Shown one piece after another: positions 19,079-28,483 of a DNA stretch of 64,000 nt (position 1 is the stretch's first letter; each line of letters opens with the position of its first letter). The DNA is from Shewanella acanthi (GTDB lineage: Bacteria; Pseudomonadota; Gammaproteobacteria; Enterobacterales; Shewanellaceae): assembly GCF_019457475.1 (NCBI RefSeq), contig NZ_CP080413.1, forward strand, positions 3,720,001-3,784,000. Direction: 5' to 3'. Under the pieces are notes generated by a model. That model searched no databases. It saw nothing but the letters and a program-made list of their open reading frames with translations, and was not told where the DNA came from. Both the position numbers and the translations under genes were made by a program.

Positions 19079-19735
19079 ATGTCATCCCCCCAAAACAACC
19101 AGACTAAAGTCATCATCATAGGCCTGCCTCGTACGGGTACCACAAGCGTGAGCGTTGCGTTATTAGAGCAAGGCTTAAAAGTGGCGCACATGGCCTTTAC
19201 CAAGGAAGCGTTTTACCTTGCGGATGCGATATCCGATGCGCCCTGCTTTAGTGATTATCGGCAATTAGCCAATATCTTCCCAACCGCGCAATTTGTATAC
19301 TTGGACCGCGAATTAACCACTTGGGTACCATCGATGCAGATGTTACTGAGTCGTATGCTGCCACACCTCGATGAAAAAAACGGTCGCTTTCATCCGATTA
19401 TGAAGCGCAGTTTTCGCCATACCTTCGGCGTTGGAAAAATGGAGCATGTGCAGGAGGAGATGCATTTAATCGAGTGCTATCAGCGCCATAAAACCGAGGT
19501 GTTTGCGTTCTTTGCTGGACAAACTAACTTTTTAAGTATCGATGTGAGCAAACCTGGCGCACTCGGTGAGTTATTAAGCTTTATGGGGTTGGCGCCAGCT
19601 AAGCAACGTGATGATTTTCCGCATCTAAATATTGGCCGTAACGTAGCAAGTTGGGATGAATATAAACATCCCAACAAAATCAGTGCGAATGTCGCAGGCA
19701 TAGATAAACGTAAGTTCTTCGATTATAAGCTTTAA
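19079..19735 (+). CDS. sulfotransferase-like P-loop protein
   Basis: 218 residues from ATG 19079. The N-terminal strand and loop VIIIGLPRTGTTSVSVALLEQG is the PAPS-binding P-loop form of sulfotransferases; FVYLDRELTTWVPSMQ is the second conserved segment. It resembles the compact sulfotransferase group also found in eukaryotes (Sulfotransfer_4 type). An in-frame start at 18974 would add 35 non-conserved residues. No sulfate-activation or polysaccharide gene lies next to it, so the acceptor is unknown. It converges with the MFS gene. Confidence 0.75.
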   Translation: MSSPQNNQTKVIIIGLPRTGTTSVSVALLEQGLKVAHMAFTKEAFYLADAISDAPCFSDYRQLANIFPTAQFVYLDRELTTWVPSMQMLLSRMLPHLDEKNGRFHPIMKRSFRHTFGVGKMEHVQEEMHLIECYQRHKTEVFAFFAGQTNFLSIDVSKPGALGELLSFMGLAPAKQRDDFPHLNIGRNVASWDEYKHPNKISANVAGIDKRKFFDYKL

Positions 19736-19755
19736 AAGCCTAACGGATAGTAAAG

Positions 19756-21180
19756 CTAATCAGGGTTATTTCGACGCTTCACCACAGTTAACCAATCGAG
19801 GCTCACACCTGATATCGCATTAAATCCGCGAATACGGAAGATAAGCTGCAGTAGCTGCGGCCTAGGGCGCACTTTGGGTTCGACCGAACGTGGAATAAAC
19901 CACAGGGTGACCAAGGCCCGCAGAAAGGTCGATACCAAAAACACCACAAAAATCGGGCTGCTTAACCAAGTATTCCAACCTGACCATAGCAAAAACGCCG
20001 CCGCATGGGAGGCAATAGCGCCACCCAACATAGCACCACAAAACACCAATCCCGCGCTCAACGCCGCCTGCAGTGCCGCATAGGTCGCAAAGTCACTGCG
20101 AAAAGGACGAATATCGTATAAATAGTTAGCCGTGCTTAGGGTAAAGCCACTCCACGCAAGGCCTGAAAAAGCTTGGATCAGCAATATATACAGATAGTTA
20201 TCCGAAAACAGCCACAGCAGCGGCAAGCTTGGGATCATACAACTGGTAATGATCATGACTAAGCGATTACCGAATTGATCGCTAAAGCGCCCCCAGAATC
20301 TCAGGGTAACAAACTGAGTCGCAATCGATGCGACACTCGCCACGACAAATTCGATGTAAGTAAATTTTAAATCTTCCAACATATACACTGCAAAAAACGG
20401 CGCCGAAATCGCCACCATGGCCTGCATACCGGCGACGAATAAGCTGTACTGGCGAAAGGTTTTATCCTTCCATGCTTCGCGAAAGTGACTGATGGATTGA
20501 ACAAAAACACCCCGCTGTTTCGGCTCCCTTGGATCGGGGTCGTGCATTTGCAGTAATAGCCATGCTGAGACAAACCGCCCCATGGCCGCAATTGAAAAGA
20601 GCAAGGTAAAACCCAGCCAAGCCATTTGTAGCGAGTCGGTATAGGTCAGAATACCGCCGCCGATAAAGAACACGCTAAGCGATGCGCCCATTGTCAGTCG
20701 GGTACGCGCAGCAAAAAAAGCACCGCGGCGGCGCTCAGGGACAATCGAGCCCATCCAAGCCCGCCAATGGGGTTGGATCAGATTCAAAAATCCATGGTAA
20801 CCGACGGCTAAGGCAATAAAGTACCAGACGACTTGTTCGGGTTTAAAGGCGGCTAATGCCCCCATGGCGAGTACTACCACCGCCTGCAGGGCGGCGCAGA
20901 GCACGATAAAAGTGCGGCGGGCAAAATGGCTGGCTAACCAGACGGAGATTAACTGCGAAAATGCGCCGAAAAGTTGTGGTAATCCAGTCACAAAGCCCAT
21001 TTGCGCGAGACTCGCGCCGAGGAAAATAGCATAGGCATTGAAGAAGTTATCGCTGGTCGCCGTCATCATTGATGAGGCAACCGCTTCCTGCTGCGAACGG
21101 CGAAGCGTGCATCTTAGCCATAGATTACGCGCGCTGCGACGCGAATAAGTTAAGTCCGTAGGTACAACAAGGGAGCCCAT
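19756..21180 (-). CDS. MFS transporter
   Basis: 474 residues from ATG 21180 (GTG at 21189 is an alternative). A hydrophilic N-terminal stretch of about 45 residues precedes roughly twelve membrane helices. The cytoplasmic loop 2-3 segment SHFARRTFIVL and the second-half loop FWGRFSDQFGNRLVMI match the major facilitator pattern; PHWRAWMGSIVPERRRGAFFA is a conserved feature of a group of uncharacterised transporters. Substrate is unknown. It is separated from the kinase gene behind it by a terminator. Confidence 0.85.
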   Translation of the reverse strand: MGSLVVPTDLTYSRRSARNLWLRCTLRRSQQEAVASSMMTATSDNFFNAYAIFLGASLAQMGFVTGLPQLFGAFSQLISVWLASHFARRTFIVLCAALQAVVVLAMGALAAFKPEQVVWYFIALAVGYHGFLNLIQPHWRAWMGSIVPERRRGAFFAARTRLTMGASLSVFFIGGGILTYTDSLQMAWLGFTLLFSIAAMGRFVSAWLLLQMHDPDPREPKQRGVFVQSISHFREAWKDKTFRQYSLFVAGMQAMVAISAPFFAVYMLEDLKFTYIEFVVASVASIATQFVTLRFWGRFSDQFGNRLVMIITSCMIPSLPLLWLFSDNYLYILLIQAFSGLAWSGFTLSTANYLYDIRPFRSDFATYAALQAALSAGLVFCGAMLGGAIASHAAAFLLWSGWNTWLSSPIFVVFLVSTFLRALVTLWFIPRSVEPKVRPRPQLLQLIFRIRGFNAISGVSLDWLTVVKRRNNPD

Positions 21181-21244
21181 GCCAAACACAATTCCATATT
21201 AGGTTTCGGGGTGATTGAGGCACTGATTATGGTGGAAATTTGCT

Positions 21245-21276
21245 AAAAACAAAACGCCCCAAACTGAGTTGGGGCA
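21245..21276 (-). terminator. terminator after the sugar kinase gene
   Basis: On the minus strand GCCCCAA CTCAG TTTGGGGC is followed by GTTTTGTTTTT, about 42 bases after the kinase stops. Confidence 0.82.
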
Positions 21277-21317
21277 TTAAATCGAAGGCATTAACCAAGC
21301 AAGTTAAGTGCGATAAA

Positions 21318-22382
21318 TTAAAAACAGGCTTTAAGCTGTACTTGCTGATCGAGCAGGCTCTGATATAGGGTAAATTGATTGGCTGCGCGGTCCAGATTAT
21401 GGCCTTCACGATGAACATGGAAATACACATCGCCGTTAAGGTAATCCGTTAAAAAACGCACTCCAATCATCAGGCAAATCACCCGTGCACCTAACCACAA
21501 ACTGTCCTTTTCAATCGCCGTTAGAGTGTCACCTAATTCACTCAAATAACCGCGGCAAATGGCCGCAAAGATGGACTGGCGCACCTTCACGTTATCCAGC
21601 GCAGTTGAGTCTTCAGCCTCTGGCGAGCAGAAAGTTCTGACCATATCGCCAAAGTCATACATTAAATGACCCTTCATGCAGGTATCGAGGTCGATCACCG
21701 CCATGCTAGACATATCCCGCTTATCGAAAAGCATATTATTGATTTTAGTGTCGTTATGGCAAATGCGTAGTGGTAACTGGGGCGATACTTCGGCCAGCTC
21801 ATCGAGCAGACTTTGCTGGGAAAACGCAAAATCAACCCACTCACGACAACTCGCGAGGCGATTGGCACGGTCCTTAGCAACAGCCTCCTTTAACATGGCC
21901 ATACGACCTGGAAGATGATGGAACTGAGGGATTACATCCTCAAGCTGAGTCGCATCAAAATCACTTAAGGCGCAGGCGAAATGCCCAAACGCCTTGGCAG
22001 CCATTTCGGCCTCGGCTTCAGATTTTACAACCTCGATACTCAGACTATGGGGCAAGTAACTAATCGCCCTCCAAAATCCTTTGTCACCTAAATCGATTGC
22101 CAGCTCACCCTCTTGGGTTAGGCATGGGCTTATCACCTGCAAACCATATTGTTGCGCCAGCGCCTTGGTGCAAAGGTGATGACTGATTTTGTCGGCATTA
22201 CTGACCAATGCCTGCGGAGTCTTAAACACTTGGGTGTTAATACGCTGTAATACCAGCTCACCCGCGGGCCAACGCACCAAAAGGGTGTCATTGATATGTC
22301 CATTACCTAAGGCGGAGATTTTTGCCTCCTCAGCCTCAATTCCAAAGTGCGGCAACACCGACTGCCTGATGAGGTTAATCAC
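21318..22382 (-). CDS. aminoglycoside-phosphotransferase-fold sugar kinase, N-acetylhexosamine 1-kinase-like
   Basis: 354 residues of the APH/choline kinase fold. The catalytic loop is LRICHNDTKINNMLFD and the metal-binding loop is AVIDLDTCMKGHLMYDFGD. From memory, the sequence follows the N-acetylhexosamine 1-kinase NahK of bifidobacteria in many places (GHINDTLLV, the SDFDATQLEDVIPQFHHLPGR segment, VRFLTDYLNGDVYF, EGHNLDRAANQ). It starts with GTG inside the last codons of the upstream nucleotidyltransferase gene (8-base overlap), so the pair is translationally coupled. The inferred role is sugar 1-phosphorylation followed by nucleotide activation. The sugar is not certain. Confidence 0.82.
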   Translation of the reverse strand: MINLIRQSVLPHFGIEAEEAKISALGNGHINDTLLVRWPAGELVLQRINTQVFKTPQALVSNADKISHHLCTKALAQQYGLQVISPCLTQEGELAIDLGDKGFWRAISYLPHSLSIEVVKSEAEAEMAAKAFGHFACALSDFDATQLEDVIPQFHHLPGRMAMLKEAVAKDRANRLASCREWVDFAFSQQSLLDELAEVSPQLPLRICHNDTKINNMLFDKRDMSSMAVIDLDTCMKGHLMYDFGDMVRTFCSPEAEDSTALDNVKVRQSIFAAICRGYLSELGDTLTAIEKDSLWLGARVICLMIGVRFLTDYLNGDVYFHVHREGHNLDRAANQFTLYQSLLDQQVQLKACF

Positions 22383-23244
22383 CCAATAACTCCAATAATT
22401 GCTGTTTTACCCAGACAGTATCCTTTGGATAGGTCACACCGAGCCAAGGCTCGCTGGCCACACTAACAGATACGGGCTCGCCCTGCTCTATTGCCGCCTG
22501 CACCACTGCAGGTAAATAACATTCGGCTTGGGATTGCGGCCCCTGTTGTCCGATAAATGCCGCTAATTCACGTTTAATAACATCAAATATGCTTGGGGAG
22601 AAGCCCCAACAGGTCATAGACACCAAAGAGTGCGCATCGAGTCGCGTCATTTCCTTCGGTCCTTCACCCACTAATTCATTATTTCGCCAATGGATATTTA
22701 GCCACTCTTGTACGGACTGCAGACGATTATCGGCAACTTGGCAGACTCCGCGATTCACCCCACCATGCTCACTCAAAGTTAAAGCTATTGGGTAGGCAAC
22801 CATCATCCACTCATTCGGGCTTGTCTTAAGTCCAGCAGCTAAACGTGCAAAAGCCCCTTCTCCATAAAAATCATCGGCATTGATCACCGCCATAGGCCCC
22901 GACACTAAGTGCCTTGCACTCCATAGGGCGTGGGCCGTTCCCCAAGGTTTAGTGCGTTGTAAGCCAACCAAGCCACCGCAACCTTCTGGTACATCCATCA
23001 TCGACTGATAGCAAAAGTGCACCTTCGCATTTGGGATAAAATACGCTAATACAACTGAGAACTGCATCTCTAATTCGGGACGAATGACAATAACCGTCCG
23101 CGTAAAGCCACAGGCGATAGCAGAGCGAATGGATAACACCAACATAGGCTCACCCGCAGGGCCAAGCGGTGCAAGTTGCTTATCGCCACCGAAACGACGA
23201 CCTAGGCCTGCTGCCATGATGACTAAAGTCAAATCTGTATTCAT
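22375..23244 (-). CDS. NTP-transferase family sugar-phosphate nucleotidyltransferase
   Basis: 289 residues from ATG 23244; an upstream in-frame start at 23301 would put 19 residues ahead of the fold and is rejected. The nucleotide-binding motif is LTLVIMAAGLGRRFGGDKQL, and the second site AVINADDFYGEGAF has the catalytic acidic pair. The glycine-rich GLGRRFGG differs a little from the usual GxGTRL/M form. The gene overlaps the sugar kinase by eight bases. The pair should convert a free sugar to its 1-phosphate and then to an NDP-sugar. Nucleotide and sugar are unknown. Confidence 0.85.
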   Translation of the reverse strand: MNTDLTLVIMAAGLGRRFGGDKQLAPLGPAGEPMLVLSIRSAIACGFTRTVIVIRPELEMQFSVVLAYFIPNAKVHFCYQSMMDVPEGCGGLVGLQRTKPWGTAHALWSARHLVSGPMAVINADDFYGEGAFARLAAGLKTSPNEWMMVAYPIALTLSEHGGVNRGVCQVADNRLQSVQEWLNIHWRNNELVGEGPKEMTRLDAHSLVSMTCWGFSPSIFDVIKRELAAFIGQQGPQSQAECYLPAVVQAAIEQGEPVSVSVASEPWLGVTYPKDTVWVKQQLLELLGD

Positions 23245-23307
23245 CTGGGGTTTATGTTGTGACGGTTGTCTTCCACAACGAATGCAAAAATAAGTCGGCA
23301 TTCGGTA

Positions 23308-23344
23308 ATAAAAAAGAGGAGCAAAAGTGTAATCTACTCCTCTT
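23308..23344 (-). terminator. terminator after the DUF805-like gene
   Basis: On the minus strand AAGAGGAG and CTCCTCTT pair across a 15-base loop, followed by a T run. It separates this gene from the nucleotidyltransferase. Confidence 0.75.
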
Positions 23345-23407
23345 AACCTGACTAGCGTAGTTACTTTAATTAGCCTAGTTACTTTAACTTACATTACTTA
23401 GCATCAA

Positions 23408-24964
23408 CTAACGCGCCAAGTAACGACCAAAGGCACGATTAGGCTCCAACACTGCCTGACTGCCCTTGAGACTGAATTTGTAGCCACACAAACCTATGCT
23501 GCCACGGCGGGCAAGGTCGGTGATAATATCGGCAGTATCCAACGGCGAAAAACGCGCCTCAGTTGCAGAATCCGAGTGTAAATCCACAGTAACAGTGCGA
23601 TATGTTGTTCCATTATTAAAGACTAAGGCGCCACAGCTGCTATCACCCTTTGCGGTAGCAATAGACCAAAGATTTTTTACCTTACCGCGCTCTCCTAACC
23701 AACGCAGGATTAAGACATCCTGCTCTAGCGCCACCGAGAAACCATCAGGCATCTCTATGGTAACGCGGTTACCACTGCTCTCTGGTGCTACAGGCACAGC
23801 CGCAATGGTTGGCGCAACATCGTCACTGCCTTCAGGCCATAGCCCCCATACCAAAACCACAACCAGCATCGCGCCAAAAGCCGCACTAACAGGGCGCCAC
23901 AGACGCTTGGGTAATGCAGGGATTTTGGGCAATTTGAAGTAACGACGGTAAGGTGCGATAAACTCCAATAGACCACGGAAAAGTTCAGTCATTGAACCCG
24001 ATTCCTTGGCCACTTCACGGCGGCGACGCATATCTTCAGCTTGCTCACCAGCAGTAAATTCGCTCGGCTCTACTTCGGCATCGATACGCCAAACGGGCTC
24101 GTCACTCTGTTCGGCGGGGTCTAAAGGTGCACGTCTGAAATTGGCAGCTTCGAGGTCGACCTTATCCAGATCTACTTCGGCAATTTCAATCCGAGTCTCT
24201 TCGACACGACTTATGTGCGCCTGACGAAAATCGGCTTGGGGCTCAAGTAAAGCATCCTCGACCACAAAAGCGGCTGGATTTTGGGTAAGACGTGTCAGTT
24301 CATCGAACCGTAATTCATCTTCACGCAGCGCAGCTAATTTTGCGTCATTGGCTGAAGCAAATACCGGCTCAGCACGAGCCTCATTCTTTTTGTCAGCAGG
24401 GCTTAATTCAGCCGTAAGTTCTGCTGCCTTTTCTGGCTCAAAGGAACCCATTACAGGAAGAACTTCGGCATCTTGGCTAGGTACGGCAACCACAGTGCTT
24501 GCATCATCCTTTGCAGCCATTTTAGAAGCAATTACGGGTTCAACACGACGGCGAGGAACCGTCTGCGACACTGGTGCATTTAGTGCTGGGCCATAGTAAC
24601 CAAACTGATAATCTACGAGCGTTGGCGAGGCAAAGCGCCAGCCCCAAAAGGTCGCTCCCATTGCAAGAATAAATCCAAGAGCTGAAATAATTGGCGGCGC
24701 ACCCACCACAAGCAAGGCAAGTATCAATACCAATGGCAACACGAGAGCTGCAACCAAGACTTTAGGTTTATTAGCATCGCTGAGACGGCGCAATGCCGAT
24801 AACGTGAGCAAGGGCGCACCTAACAAGGCGCATAAAAACAGCAAGAAATTAGCCCCGAATGCAGCTGCAGCTAGGCCAATGGACAGATACACGCCAACAC
24901 TGATGGCGATAAAACGGGAACGGGAATCACGCCCATGAAGGCAGAAAAGAGATTTTAACAGCAC
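23408..24964 (-). CDS. membrane protein with DUF805-like N-terminus and long acidic linker
   Basis: 518 residues from GTG 24964 (AAGGAAGG just upstream). The N-terminal part, FCLHGRDSRSRFIAI ... LSALRRLSDANKP, has the pattern of DUF805 membrane proteins with about four helices (up to about 115). A long charged, low-complexity linker (about 130-345) is rich in Glu, Asp and Ala. A single membrane helix follows (AAFGAMLVVVLVWGLWP, about 362-380) and then a C-terminal domain of about 130 residues with two cysteines (SSCGALVF, IGLCGYKF) that could form a periplasmic disulfide. I do not recognise a named family. Flanked by terminators and on its own. Confidence 0.72.
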   Translation of the reverse strand: MLLKSLFCLHGRDSRSRFIAISVGVYLSIGLAAAAFGANFLLFLCALLGAPLLTLSALRRLSDANKPKVLVAALVLPLVLILALLVVGAPPIISALGFILAMGATFWGWRFASPTLVDYQFGYYGPALNAPVSQTVPRRRVEPVIASKMAAKDDASTVVAVPSQDAEVLPVMGSFEPEKAAELTAELSPADKKNEARAEPVFASANDAKLAALREDELRFDELTRLTQNPAAFVVEDALLEPQADFRQAHISRVEETRIEIAEVDLDKVDLEAANFRRAPLDPAEQSDEPVWRIDAEVEPSEFTAGEQAEDMRRRREVAKESGSMTELFRGLLEFIAPYRRYFKLPKIPALPKRLWRPVSAAFGAMLVVVLVWGLWPEGSDDVAPTIAAVPVAPESSGNRVTIEMPDGFSVALEQDVLILRWLGERGKVKNLWSIATAKGDSSCGALVFNNGTTYRTVTVDLHSDSATEARFSPLDTADIITDLARRGSIGLCGYKFSLKGSQAVLEPNRAFGRYLAR

Positions 24965-25262
24965 GACCCTTCCTTTATAGTTGAGTAATCTTAGCGCAAT
25001 GACGACTCTCTATGTCGTCTGCAGACGAGCGTAACGAATTTGAGCGCAATTGTCAGTGCCGTAAGGCATCAGACAAATAAAAATGCCGATAATATTCATT
25101 GAAAACTAAATCAGGCTTAAATCTTGTGTCGTGGTGATGAAATGACTCGTTGTTCGAACTTCAATAAACCACGAGCCCAGTACTCAAACCAGAAATATTC
25201 GATTAAGGACATTCGACTTCAACAAAAAATAAATAAGCTACAATTGCCAAACAACTATCCCT

Positions 25263-25291
25263 AGCGTTTTTAAGGTCAAAATCTGTATAAT
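25263..25291 (+). promoter_or_regulatory. probable gmk-rpoZ-spoT promoter
   Basis: TATAAT (25286-25291), preceded by TG, lies about 50 bases before gmk; the -35 is weak (AGCGTT). GC-rich TGCACGGC follows the -10. The rest of the 376-base gap 24965-25340 holds a small dyad GACGAC/GTCGTC near 25003-25022 but no recognisable gene. Confidence 0.5.
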
Positions 25292-25340
25292 GCACGGCTT
25301 TCTGGGCCCTTCTTGCGTTAACAATCTGGATATCTAGCTC

Positions 25341-25964
25341 ATGACCGCACGCGGAAATTTATTTATCGTTTCAGCCCCAAGTGGTGCTGGTAAATCATCA
25401 CTCATTTCGGCGCTGCTAAAAGACAAACCTGCCGATATGCAGGTTTCAGTGTCGCACACTACCCGTGCGCCTCGCCCTGGCGAAGTGAATGGTCAGCACT
25501 ACCATTTTGTTAATGTTGAAGAATTTAAAGCGCTGATCGAGCAAAATGCCTTTTTCGAATGGGCCGAAGTGTTCGGTAACTACTATGGCACTTCGCGCCA
25601 TGTGATTGAGCATACATTAACCCAAGGTATCGATGTATTTCTGGATATCGACTGGCAAGGAGCCCAGCAAGTCAAAGCTGTGATGCCTGAAGCCGTAGGC
25701 GTGTTTATTCTGCCGCCTTCAAAAGAAGAGTTAGAGCGCCGTCTCACCGGCCGAGGTCAAGACAGTGTTGATGTGATCGCCAGCCGTATGGCACAGGCGG
25801 TGTCAGAAATGTCACACTATAAAGAATATGATTTTATTATCGTCAATGACGATTTTGAAAAGGCACTTAGCGATCTGCGCGCGATCATTCGCAGCCAACG
25901 CTTAACGGGTGCTAGTCAGATCCACGCGCAAAATGATATGCTTAACGATCTGTTGGCAGGATAA
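25341..25964 (+). CDS. gmk: guanylate kinase
   Basis: Phosphorylates GMP to GDP. 207 residues, matching E. coli (207). P-loop [16 protein letters not shown]-binding [18 protein letters not shown], the [11 protein letters not shown] segment and the lid [18 protein letters not shown] are all present. First gene of the gmk-rpoZ-spoT cluster known from E. coli, which joins guanine nucleotide supply to ppGpp metabolism. Confidence 0.98.
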   Translation: MTARGNLFIVSAPSGAGKSSLISALLKDKPADMQVSVSHTTRAPRPGEVNGQHYHFVNVEEFKALIEQNAFFEWAEVFGNYYGTSRHVIEHTLTQGIDVFLDIDWQGAQQVKAVMPEAVGVFILPPSKEELERRLTGRGQDSVDVIASRMAQAVSEMSHYKEYDFIIVNDDFEKALSDLRAIIRSQRLTGASQIHAQNDMLNDLLAG

Positions 25965-26022
25965 CTGCCTTAGTGTACAATTTTGCGTCATTTTTTCCCT
26001 AGATAAACTGGAGTTTTAACAC

Positions 26023-26301
26023 ATGGCTCGCGTAACTGTAGAAGACGCCGTAGAACAAATCGGCAACCGTTTTGATATGATCCTGGTTGCAGCGCGTCGT
26101 GCTCGCCAAATCGCCGTCCAAGGTAAAGACCCAATGGTTGAAGAGATGAACGATAAGCCAACGGTTATCGCTCTGCGTGAAATCGAACTGGGTTTAGTCA
26201 ACGCTCACACGCTAGATGCCGACGAGCGTCAATCAGTACGTGAGCGCGAAGCTGCTGAAATCGCAGCGGTTGCAGCCATTGCTGAAGGCCGTTCACTCTA
26301 A
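26023..26301 (+). CDS. rpoZ: RNA polymerase omega subunit
   Basis: 92 residues beginning [20 protein letters not shown], with the conserved [16 protein letters not shown] and the [10 protein letters not shown] helix. Omega stabilises beta-prime and takes part in ppGpp binding. CTGGAG provides the ribosome binding site. It lies between gmk and spoT as in E. coli. Confidence 0.98.
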   Translation: MARVTVEDAVEQIGNRFDMILVAARRARQIAVQGKDPMVEEMNDKPTVIALREIELGLVNAHTLDADERQSVREREAAEIAAVAAIAEGRSL

Positions 26302-26347
26302 GTCATATTGAGTCACACCAGTTCGGGTAACTAAGGAGAGCAGCCAC

Positions 26348-28450
26348 TTGTATCTGTTTGAAGGTCTAAAGGAGTCTGCTTCCGGTTATTTAGAGCCTGA
26401 ACAGGTAGAATTGCTCAAGCAGGCTTACCTCGTTGCGCGTGATGCCCACGAAGGGCAAATGCGCACCAGCGGCGAACCTTATATTACCCATCCGGTTGCG
26501 GTTGCCCGCATCCTCGCCGAGATGCGTCTCGACCATGAGACGCTGATGGCGGCGCTGTTGCACGACACCATCGAAGATACCTATGTCACCAAAGAAGATT
26601 TGGCCGAGCAATTTGGCGAATCCGTGGCAGAGTTGGTCGAAGGTGTGTCTAAGCTCGACAAGCTCAAATTTCGCGATAAGAAAGAAGCCCAAGCAGAAAA
26701 CTTCCGTAAAATGATGATGGCGATGACGCAGGATATCCGCGTTATTCTCATCAAGCTTGCCGATCGTACCCACAACATGCGCACCTTAGGTGCATTACGC
26801 CCCGACAAACGTCGCCGCATTGCCCGTGAAACTCTCGATATTTACGCTCCAATTGCTAACCGTCTTGGTATTCATAACATCAAGACTGAATTAGAGGATT
26901 TAGGCTTTCAAGCCTATTATCCGATGCGTTATCGCGTGTTAAAGGAAGTCGTAAAAGCTGCACGAGGTAATCGTAAGGAACTCATCCAGGGCATTGAGGG
27001 GGCAGTCCTCACCCGCTTAAACGATGCAGGCATTAAGGGGAAGGTCAAAGGCCGCGAGAAAAACCTCTACTCCATTTACAACAAGATGCAGAGTAAGGAA
27101 CTTCAGTTCCAAGAGGTAATGGATATCTACGCCTTTCGCGTCATCGTTGACTCCATCGACACTTGCTACCGCGTACTCGGCGCTATGCATGGTTTATATA
27201 AACCGCGCCCTGGCCGCTTCAAAGATTACATTGCTATCCCCAAGGCCAACGGCTATCAGTCGCTACATACTTCGCTATTCGGCCCCCACGGCGTTCCCGT
27301 TGAGATCCAAATTCGTACTGAAGATATGGATCAAATGGCCGACAAAGGGGTTGCAGCCCACTGGGCATACAAAGGCGGCGCCGATGGTCAAGGCACAACA
27401 ACGCAAGTCCGTGCCCGCAAGTGGATGCAAAGCCTATTGGAGCTACAACAAAGCGCCAGCACCTCCTTCGAATTCGTGGAAAACGTGAAGACAGAACTCT
27501 TCCCAGAGGAGATTTATGTATTCACCCCCGAAGGCCGCATTTTAGAATTACCGGTTAACGCCACCGCAGTCGACTTTGCCTACGAAGTGCATACCGACGT
27601 CGGCAATACCTGTGTCGGTGCCCGCGTTAACCGCCAAGCTTACCCCTTAAGTCAGCCATTAATTTCGGGCCAAACCGTTGAAATTATTACCGCAAAAGGC
27701 GCACGCCCCAATGCGGCTTGGCTCAACTTTGTAGTAACAGGTAAGGCGCGCTCCAAAATCCGCCAAGTACTCAAGAGCTTAAAGGCAGACGATGCCATTG
27801 CACTAGGTCGCCGCCTACTTAACCATGCATTAGGCAAGACCAAACTCGATAGTATTGCGCAGGAACAAATCGATAAGGTTGTGCGCGATACCAAACATAC
27901 GACCTTTAACTCGCTGCTCACGGATATTGGCCTTGGTAATGCCATGAGCATCGTTATCGCCCAGCGTTTAATCGGCGATAATATCGAAAACCAAGAGAGC
28001 CGTGATTCTCACCTTATGCCAATCCGTGGCGCCGAAGGTATGCTAGTGACCTTCGCTAACTGCTGTCGTCCCATCCCTGGCGATGCGGTGATAGCCCACG
28101 TGAGCCAAGGCAAGGGCCTTGTGGTGCACATGGAAAACTGTGCTAACATCCGTGGCTATCAAGGCGAGCCGGACAAGTATATTCCCGTACAGTGGGACAA
28201 TGTTGAAGGCGTCGAGTATCAAGCTAATTTACGGGTTGAGATTGTTAACCATCAGGGCGCACTCGCTAAGATTACCTCGATCATTGCCGCCGAAGGCTCA
28301 AACATTCATAACCTCAGCACCGAGGAACGCGATGGCAGGGTTTACCTAATCAACCTGCGTATTTCGGTGAAGGACAGGATCCATTTAGCTAACGTGATGC
28401 GGCGCATTAGGGTACTGCCCGAAGTGTTACGCACATCCCGTAACCGTTAA
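26348..28450 (+). CDS. spoT: bifunctional (p)ppGpp synthetase/hydrolase SpoT
   Basis: 700 residues. The N-terminal HD hydrolase domain has ARDAHEGQMRTSGEPYITHP and LLHDTIEDT; the synthetase region contains GREKNLYSIYNKMQ and the YRVLGAMH and RFKDYIAIPKANGYQSLHT blocks. Then follow TGS (about 385-450), the zinc-finger/CRIS region with FANCCRPIPGD, and the C-terminal ACT domain. Translation starts at TTG, as in E. coli spoT (MYLFE), behind AAGGAGAGC. It makes and, mainly, degrades the alarmone. Followed by ridA. Confidence 0.97.
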   Translation: MYLFEGLKESASGYLEPEQVELLKQAYLVARDAHEGQMRTSGEPYITHPVAVARILAEMRLDHETLMAALLHDTIEDTYVTKEDLAEQFGESVAELVEGVSKLDKLKFRDKKEAQAENFRKMMMAMTQDIRVILIKLADRTHNMRTLGALRPDKRRRIARETLDIYAPIANRLGIHNIKTELEDLGFQAYYPMRYRVLKEVVKAARGNRKELIQGIEGAVLTRLNDAGIKGKVKGREKNLYSIYNKMQSKELQFQEVMDIYAFRVIVDSIDTCYRVLGAMHGLYKPRPGRFKDYIAIPKANGYQSLHTSLFGPHGVPVEIQIRTEDMDQMADKGVAAHWAYKGGADGQGTTTQVRARKWMQSLLELQQSASTSFEFVENVKTELFPEEIYVFTPEGRILELPVNATAVDFAYEVHTDVGNTCVGARVNRQAYPLSQPLISGQTVEIITAKGARPNAAWLNFVVTGKARSKIRQVLKSLKADDAIALGRRLLNHALGKTKLDSIAQEQIDKVVRDTKHTTFNSLLTDIGLGNAMSIVIAQRLIGDNIENQESRDSHLMPIRGAEGMLVTFANCCRPIPGDAVIAHVSQGKGLVVHMENCANIRGYQGEPDKYIPVQWDNVEGVEYQANLRVEIVNHQGALAKITSIIAAEGSNIHNLSTEERDGRVYLINLRISVKDRIHLANVMRRIRVLPEVLRTSRNR

Positions 28451-28483
28451 TTTATTAATAACGTATTCAGTAGAGAGAGTTTC

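Noticed and set aside
23408..24964. Minus- and plus-strand ORFs in the charged linker region as extra genes
   Set aside because: They are frame shadows of a GC-biased, Glu/Ala-rich coding segment on the minus strand and show no start signals.
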